Source: Gloeopeniophorella convolvens
Lineage: Eukaryota > Basidiomycota > Agaricomycetes > Russulales
Assembly (NCBI GenBank): GCA_022496205.1
Contig: WTXD01000004.1
Location: forward strand, 620,001-684,000
Reading direction: 5' to 3'
Length of the DNA: 64,000 nucleotides
Both the position numbers and the translations under genes were made by a program. Position 1 is the first letter of the stretch. The number at the start of each line of letters is the position of its first letter. Under the pieces are notes generated by a model that saw nothing but the letters and a program-made list of their open reading frames with translations, made no database searches and was not told the origin of the DNA. Positions 57,401 to 64,000 of the stretch are shown in pieces.

Positions 57401-59009
57401 GGAGGAAGCAAAACGATACGCGGACGTACCTTCTCATTGATGTAGCCCCTGATGTCTAGGCTCTGCTCATCTCGAAGCTCGATGCGGCTGATGTGAAGTG
57501 AATCGACGATTGCTTGTACAGCGTCTGGCGTACCCCCGGTGTCGCAGTGAGAGCTAGGACACGGAAATGAGGGTTCTTCGCCATCAGGAGTCTGACAACT
57601 TTGGCGTATGAGTAATCTCCTGTGCCTTTGTGCGCTTCATCTGGTAACGTATAGTTAATAACATTGCATGGCTCCGAGCGAAAGCCCGAAAATACCTATG
57701 ACAAGGAGTATGATATCTCTCGGATCACAGAGCTCATTTTTGATATCGTTCTCGAGCGTTTGTGGGGTCATATAGAATACTCGTTTCTCCCGCCACTGCG
57801 AGAAGCATGCGTCATCTCCAGTGCGAGCCTTAAACGTACGCTTGGTACTTACGGCTCTCGCCCTAACGGGTTTCGCGTTACCCCCGGTAAGTTCGACGGC
57901 ATCTCCGCCAGGGATACCACAAGTTTTGTGACATGCATCGATCTGCTGGGCTACCAGTGGCTTTGTTGGGGCAACAAAAATGACCTTCCCATCTGGAAAC
58001 CACCGGTAGACTGCGGATGGAAGTTACTACGAATAGACAGCGAGTTACTGATAGACGACTACCACTTACAGTTCAGCATTACGACACCAGCGATGAACGT
58101 CTTTCCCAAGCCAGTGGGTAAAGCGACGAGAGCGTTGTCGAATAGACAGTGGCGAGATATGTTGAATTGGTAATCCCGCTTTGGTCTATTCAGGGGGTAC
58201 AGCCAGCGGCGCGCGGCCAATAGATCGGGCTCCAGCTTCATTGGAGGTGGCTGGCAGCGAGCAGATGAGCGACGCGTCAAATGTGTACAACGTGACTCAC
58301 AGGGCTACAGATCAATTCATGGAGTGATGGGTGTGAGGTGTAGGGTAGGCTTTGGAAGAATACTCACCCAACTACGCAAGGAAGAAGTGAGCGGAGCAGT
58401 GAAAATGGGACGAATAGACTCACTTGGAACAAATGGCGCAGGGAACTGCTGGAATTCAACATCGTCGTCTCCATCGGCTTCACCATCCGAGGCCTCCTTT
58501 TCCTTACCCTTCACCGACTTGCGCTTCTTGCCGGTCTTCGCGAACGCGGTGTGGTCCCATTTTTTGATCTTACGATTGACCGTCCGCACGGGAGACCTAT
58601 TCTGGGCTGTATCGCGGCGCGACGACGCGGCCCGTTTCGAGGGTGAGCTGTCGGCTGGAAGGACGTCGCCAAATAGCGTTGTCTGACGTGTAACACTTGT
58701 AGTGCGGGAGAACGTTCTAGACGAAGATGCATTAGTTGAAGAGCCGGTTTTACGTTGTATATCTTTCTCTATGGCATCGTCAAGTTGCTTGAGATCGCTC
58801 GCATCAAAATCAAGTGTGAGATCGAAGAAGTCGTCAGAGTCTGCCGCGGCCAACGGTTGTGGCGGAGGCCTGGCGGGTGCGGGTGCAGACGCAGGCTCGG
58901 GGGTGCGTCGAGAGGTAGAAGCTGCGTGGTTAGCTTCGAATGCCGCGAGCCCGGTAAGAATGGCAGAGTTCAAGTCGTCGTCTCCCCAATATGCGTCCGG
59001 AGAGCTCAT
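54410..59009 (-). CDS. MPH1: Mph1/FANCM-type ATP-dependent DNA helicase
   Basis: SF2 helicase that remodels replication forks and D-loops in error-free repair. The N-terminus ([18 protein letters not shown]) is acidic and Ser-rich to about residue 230. Then the helicase core begins [42 protein letters not shown] (Walker A GLGKT), followed by [68 protein letters not shown] (DEAH) and [11 protein letters not shown]. The C-lobe has [40 protein letters not shown](K)[26 protein letters not shown] and [23 protein letters not shown] (motif VI). Then a roughly 600-residue acidic disordered tail ending [29 protein letters not shown] at 54410. At least ten introns. Confidence 0.93.
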
Positions 59010-59189
59010 AGAGACGGGGAGAGATGTGTCGCCGGCAGAGTCGATTGACTAGTGAGTGGCCCGAGCGCGTGGTCTTCGTCACGTCGCGCGAATCTGGTCA
59101 CGTGAACGCGCGCCTTGCATCACAGCGCCCGAGCAACCGTCGCTCACACTCGCACCGACGCTGCGACAACCTCCAAGACATCTGCGGCC
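59010..59189. promoter_or_regulatory. Bidirectional promoter, MPH1 and G-patch gene
   Basis: Only 180 bp separate the two divergent start codons, so promoter elements must be shared or overlap. No TATA box is evident. Confidence 0.5.
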
Positions 59190-60874
59190 ATGTCTGCCGA
59201 GTCCATTGCAAGATGGAACGCCATTCCAATGACCCGTTTGGAGCAGGAGGGACCCTCGCAGTTTGCTGGCACGAAGGTATCACGGTGCTCCTCTCGCCTT
59301 TCCTAGTGTCCTGGCATGGTACTACTTCGTCTCTCTTTCTCCCCCCTCCAGCGTTCCAGGCAAGACGTCTCCGACGAGGATCACCAAATGGACGGAGATG
59401 ACAGCGATGACGACGTCTCTCTCGTGTCGCGCAGCCCGTCTCCCGTGCCCCAGGATCAAATGGACATAGACAAGTACGACGACTATGTCCGCGGGCCCGT
59501 GCGGGAGGTTATCACCGTCGACACAAAAATCAAGAGCACTAACAAGGGCTTTGCAATGCTTGCAAAGCTCGGCTGGGTCGAGGGAACGCCTCTTGGGCTG
59601 TCTCCGGATGGTGTGCACTCTCCATTCATTCATCCGACTAAAGCTGTAAGCTCTGTATAGCTCGCGTTGATCCCATCCCCTTCCAAGTCAAGAACGATGC
59701 TACCGGGCTCGGAAAGACGAATCAAGACTTTCGCATGATTGAGACGACTGTCTCTCAGCGGCGCGAACTAGACTCCGAACGGCAGCGAAACGAAACGGAA
59801 GAGCAGCGCAGAGCCAGAGAAGTCAGCGCTTTGGTGCCCTCTTCTTATGTGGTCCTAACACACCGATACATATCACAGGGAAACGTCGCCCGTCGTGTTG
59901 CACTTCAGTCAGAGATACAGGAAGTGCTTCGTCCATTCTATTGCGACGTCTGCGACAAGCAGTTCCAGAATGTCGCCCAGTACGACGAGCACACCAACTC
60001 CTACGCACACCACCACAAGATCCGCTTCCGCGACATGCAGAACGCGCAGCGCGCAAAGCAGAACACTCCCGAAGAGCAGGACAGGCGGAAAGAGAAGGAA
60101 CGGAAGCGAGAAGAGAAGGAGCTCCGCAAGATCGCCGCCGCCGCGGGCGTCAGAGTGGGCAAGGGGATGTCTGGTGGTGCTCCGGCGCTCGCGCCAGTCC
60201 CAGTCTCGGTCCCCACAGACGCCGCCACGCCCTCTGGCTCAGGCTTCAAGAAAGGCGGCTGGGCCAACACAGGCCCGTCCTCGACGGCCGACGAGCCTCC
60301 GCCCGCAGCACGCGGGGGCTGGGCCACCGTCGGCCCACCCGCACCGGCCCCGGCGCCAGGTGGAGTCAACGCCCCCCCTTCCTCGTCCGGCGGCTGGTCT
60401 GCGGCGGCGCCTGACAGTGTGCCACGGCCCGACAGCGCGCGGGAGCGGTCGCAGCCCCACGAGCAGCATCATCATCTGCATCAGCCGGCGCCTGCGTTCC
60501 GCGCGGGCGGGTGGGCGTCCATCGACAGCACGACGAGGACACCGCCTCCAGCTTCTATCAGCCCCGCGCCGCCGACGGCGGCAGATGGGCACCGCCTGCC
60601 GCAGCAGCCGCAGTATCAGCATACGCCCGCACCCCCACTACAGCAGCAGCAACTAGATGCTGCCCCTCTGTCCGATGGACCCCTTTCCGTGTCAACGCCC
60701 CCTGCCCTGGCAGCGCCTCCTACAATTCTGCCGGATCCTTCCAGTGGTCCCCCGCCGAATCAGGAGACTTTGCCTCCCAAGACCTCCAAGTCGAAGAAAG
60801 CAAAAGAGACTGCGGCCCGCGAGAATTCGCGATCTGGGTGGCAAGCTTTCCAGAAGGGCGGCCGCCGCAAGTGA
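59190..60874 (+). CDS. G-patch and C2H2 zinc-finger protein (GPATCH8-like)
   Basis: Probable nuclear RNA-processing factor. The start at 59190 gives MSAESIARWNAIPMTRLEQEGPSQFAGTK; an intron leads to an acidic stretch (DVSDEDHQMDGDDSDDDVSLVSRSPSPVPQDQMDIDKYDDY). The G-patch is IKSTNKGFAMLAKLGWVEGTPLGL, continuing after an intron as DPIPFQVKNDATGLGKTNQDFRMIE. A U1-type C2H2 finger follows: FYCDVCDKQFQNVAQYDEHTNSYAHHHKIRF. A charged coiled coil (QDRRKEKERKREEKELRKIAAAAG) precedes a long low-complexity tail with repeated GGWA(N/S/T) units (KKGGWANTG, ARGGWATVG, SSGGWSAA, RAGGWASID). It ends SRSGWQAFQKGGRRK at 60874. G-patch proteins usually activate DEAH-box RNA helicases. Confidence 0.88.
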
Positions 60875-61265
60875 GGGCGCTCTTAGTTTCCTCTTGTCGA
60901 TTTGGTGCCCGGAGTCTGTCTGACATGTTTTCTGCCCTTCGCTGCTGTTTCCATGTCTCTGTAAGATAGCGCGTCATTGATGGTCTTTCGGATTGGTGGA
61001 TGGACCAATAAGATAACAAAGTTGCATGGATCAATCGGTCCTTATCGCTCAGTGTCCTCTCTAGCTGCGACGACTAAGCCAGACAATGTCGTGTTCAAGT
61101 AAAGTATCAACTAGTTACAAGCTTGTTATTTTAAATTTGTATGCATGCGTTGAGGAGTGGAAGATATGCAGTGTTTGACGAATAAGATAAAGACAGAGTA
61201 TAGAACAGAGACGACCAGAGAGCCCAAACGAAGACGCAGCCACGAAGAAAACGAACATCGCGCGC
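60875..61265. other. Convergent 3' flanks, no gene seen
   Basis: About 390 bp between two convergent stops. Nothing coding is supported. Confidence 0.5.
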
Positions 61266-63935
61266 CTACTCAGACTCGGAGCCCGAGCTATCGTCATCCG
61301 AGCTCGAGTCGGAAGAGCGCTCGCTATCATGGCCAGTAGCAGGCTCCTCAGAAATAGCGGCTTCTCCATTCGCAGTCTTCTCGAACAACCTCATGCGGTC
61401 CTCGAGTTTACGGATCTTCTCCGCCTCGAGATCCTCATCCATGCTCTTGCGCTTCAGCCCACCAGTCCCAGTCCCCTTGCCAGTGCGGTTGCGCTTCACA
61501 GGGGGCTGCTTTAGAGGACGGATGACGAAGTTGTACAGCTTGGTGAGGACAGACGCAGGGAGCTGATCGATTTCGAGCTCGATTTCCTCCTGGCTCTGTC
61601 GGGACTGGTCAGTGGTTTCAGACAACGGACACTCGAACCTGAATTAGGCTCACGTCTCGAATTTCCGGCACGCCTTCATGAATGATCTGAATTACTCGCT
61701 CGAGCTTTGAATTCTCAAGCGTCTGAATGGCTTCGCTCAGGTCCTTCTTCTGCTCAAAGGAGAGTACGTCGTCGTCAGGAATTTGTGCCTTTTTCGGAGC
61801 GGCCTTCTTCTTCGGGGGCGCTTTGGTCTCTTTCTTCACTGGCTTGGAAGAAGATGCCACTTGAGGAGGGGCAGCGACGTCCTTTTTCTTGGACTTCCTC
61901 TGCTTTTTCTCCTTCTGAGTTTTCAGCGCACTGATGCTGTTACGCATCGTCTCGATTTGAGTCTCCATGGCGGCGATGGCTGTTGTGGCGCAGGTCGGAG
62001 AGCTGCGGCGCTTCCGAGTGTAGGGCGACTCACAAGCACGGGTACGCTCCTCTTCCGAGTCCGAATCGTCCTCGTCCTCGTCATCCTCAGATTCTGCACG
62101 GAGCGGCGGTAAACCCTTCCACTTCTCTTCAAACAGTTTCTTGAGTTCAACACCTGCCTGATGCACGGGCGTGCCAGGGGCATTGTACAAGAAGCAGTTA
62201 TTGATGATGAGCCTGAAGTCGTCACGGAACTTCTCGGCAGTCGGGTAAACACCAGTCTCAAGCTTGTTGCGCATCGTGCTCAAGTCCATCGGCCTTTTCA
62301 CGATCTTCGGGTAGTCAGGGATACCAAGCTTGACCCAGTCTAAAGACATAAGTTAGGGGGCATCAGCGCAGATATTGCTTGTCGCTCACCGACAGGCTCG
62401 GAAAACGGGCCAACCACGCCAATATGCTGCTTCCGCCCAAGTTGATCCAGAAGTTTTACACAGAACTTGAGTTGCTCATTGGATGCATCCTTCTTGGCCG
62501 TCCGCTTGCGCTGCTTCTTCGGCGCATCAGCATAGGGAAGGTCCTTGGGCGGTGGCGGATGAATCTCGCGCTTTGGTCGACCAAGGCCTTCCGTCTCGTT
62601 GCGCCGAATAACAGGGACTGACGTCGATGGCCGTCGCGGAGCCTTCTTAGGCACAGGGGGAGGAGGGGGAGGGGGAGGCGTCACAGGCTTCTTCACGATG
62701 GGAGGCTTGGGCTGGGGGTTATTTAGCTTCAATCTTGGCGCGGAGCGACTTCAACTCACCTCTTCAGGAGCAGGCAGCTGCTTGATCTGCTTATCAAACA
62801 CAGCCTCTACCCGCTTGCCCTGTTGAGTTACGATATGCTCTGGGCCGTTGAAGGTAACGCAGTTGCTGAAGATGAGACGGACGTCCGCGATGAACTCGTC
62901 AGCATTGGCATATCGAGGATTGGCAAGGTTCGGGTCTGGTTTAAGGGGATTGGACGCGGTCAACTTGCGCTCGATGGTAGAGAAATCCATTGGGTGCCTG
63001 ACGACTTGGAAGTAATGAGGAATTTTCAAAGCTTCTGGATCGACGGGGGAACGGAACGCGGCGGCGTCCTTCATCTTTTTCAGAGTTCGAATGGTAGACA
63101 GCGCGAACTTGTGCTGGGCTACACTGAGCGTGGAGGGGCCCTGGCTGCCATTCACGCGCGGGCCCGAGTCTTGATCGGATGGAAGGGGTGTCTTTACAAG
63201 GGCGAACGGAAGAGACGACTACATTAGCACGCCAGCGCCGGCGCACGAGACGAAGTGAGCTTACATGAGCGACGGTCTGGTGCGCCGACGCCTGATCGGC
63301 ATCCGAGAATTTCCTTGCCCGCTTCGCGGGGGAGCATTATCTTCATTGGGGGATACGTCGCGAACATTAACGGAATCTACAGCTGTTGTTGACGAATCGC
63401 CGATCACGGAGCCAGGTGTCTCAGCGGGGGACTGTGTCGCAGGAGGTTCGTCAGGATCGACGTGGCCATTGAGGGTCAGCTTGTCCGGCTCCTCGTCACC
63501 CATCTCAACATCCTCCTGCGCCGGGGCCTCGTCCTGAGGTTGAGCAGCGTCCTCTGCCATACGGACGTCCTCTAAGAGTTCGCCAGGAGGAGGAGGAGGA
63601 GTACCGTGGGGAGGGGCGATAGGTATTGAGGCTGCCGGGGAGGAAAGGATGATGAGGGACGGAAGCAAGAGGCAAAAGACAAAGGACGCACCTGGATCGA
63701 TCGGAGTGTGAATTTGGGGGCGGATAGACGCATCGTCGTCGAGCTTTGAGAGGTTAATGTGAAAAGGCTCGTGGCGAACGTCGCTTTCGACCTCGGGGGC
63801 GTCCGAGATCTTCACGGCGACGTCCGAGACGATGTTGACAGGGGTATCCGGGGAGTCAGCAAGGGGAGAGTCTGGGTCTGTGGCGGGGTCGTAGTGGAGG
63901 CCATTTGCAGTTGGAGTCGCGGTCGCGTCGAGCAT
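61266..63935 (-). CDS. BDF1: BET double-bromodomain chromatin factor (Bdf1 type)
   Basis: Acetyl-histone reader linked to TFIID-dependent transcription. The start at 63935 gives MLDATATPTANGLHYDPATDPDSPLADSP and a long acidic, disordered N-terminus. Bromodomain 1: AQHKFALSTIRTLKKMKDAAAFRSPVDPEALKIPHYFQVVRHPMDFSTIERKLTAS ... YANADEFIADVRLIFSNCVTFNGPEHIVTQQGKRVEAVF, with the acetyl-lysine Asn in NCVTFNG. A Pro-rich linker and KREIHPPPPKDLPY precede bromodomain 2: LKFCVKLLDQLGRKQH, DYPKIVKRPMDLSTMRNKLETGVYPTAEKFRDDFRLIINNCFLYNAPGTPVHQAG. Then a coiled coil, a Lys-rich stretch, the NET domain (LSFEQKKDLSEAIQTLENSKLERVIQIIHEGVPEIRD | SQEEIELEIDQLPASVLTKLYNFVIRPLK) and a Ser/Asp/Glu tail (SSDSSSDDDSSGSESE) ending at 61266. 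Confidence 0.95.
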
Positions 63936-64000
63936 AGCGCGTGACGGTCACGGGGTAACGGGGGCGAGGCAGGGCAAGGCAGCAAAGGGATTGATTTGAA
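63936..64000. other. Upstream flank of the BET gene, window edge
   Basis: Sixty-five bases of probable leader or promoter for the BET gene. Confidence 0.35.

Overview
The window comes from a filamentous basidiomycete, most likely a wood-decaying agaricomycete. Genes are dense and broken by many GT-AG introns of about 45-60 nt. The proteins match mushroom-type families: a CBM1-bearing GH3 beta-glucosidase, BIM1/X325 copper proteins and a DUF6589 protein. There are about 20 host genes plus one mobile element. Gene models were joined by hand from reading frames and splice sites, so outer limits are firmer than every internal junction.

Layout. 0.5-4.8 kb: secreted GH3 beta-glucosidase (-). 5.5-8.2: PH plus ORD oxysterol-binding protein (-). 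8.8-10.7: 6-phosphogluconate dehydrogenase (+). 11.4-12.2: secreted fasciclin protein (-). 12.4-14.9: ASNSD1-like asparagine synthetase-domain protein (+). 15.0-16.2: prohibitin 1 (+). 16.6-18.0: Pub1/TIA-1-type three-RRM protein (+). 18.5-21.1: secreted GNGGDGG-repeat protein (-). 21.4-23.7: divergent ATG16 (-) and Ypt7/Rab7 (+). 24.1-25.8: branched-chain aminotransferase (-). 26.1-27.4: single-pass membrane protein (-). 27.4-29.5: mostly empty, with a possible gene relic. 29.6-31.5: PXA-domain protein (+). 31.9-32.7: 6-phosphogluconolactonase (-). 33.1-34.5: Ser/Pro-rich unknown (-). 34.8-36.0: trypsin-like protease (+).

36,162-42,140 is the most striking region. A 24-bp terminal inverted repeat with one mismatch bounds a 5,979-bp unit holding exactly two convergent genes: a RecQ-like SF2 helicase (+) and a 1,009-residue DUF6589 protein (-). 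Both read through clean introns, with one unclear junction in the helicase. This has the architecture of a DNA transposon, and the DUF6589 protein is the transposase candidate.

44.3-51.1 kb is a tandem duplication of a copper module. Each unit has a GPI-type BIM1/X325 copper-binding protein and a Ctr copper transporter. Both BIM1 copies look intact; one Ctr copy is intact and the other is decayed. Each BIM1 gene carries the same 18-bp palindrome about 120 bp upstream of its start.

51.3-63.9 kb is housekeeping: RBM26/27-like CCCH-RRM protein (+), Mph1/FANCM helicase (-) divergent from a G-patch/C2H2 protein (+), then a BET double-bromodomain protein (-).
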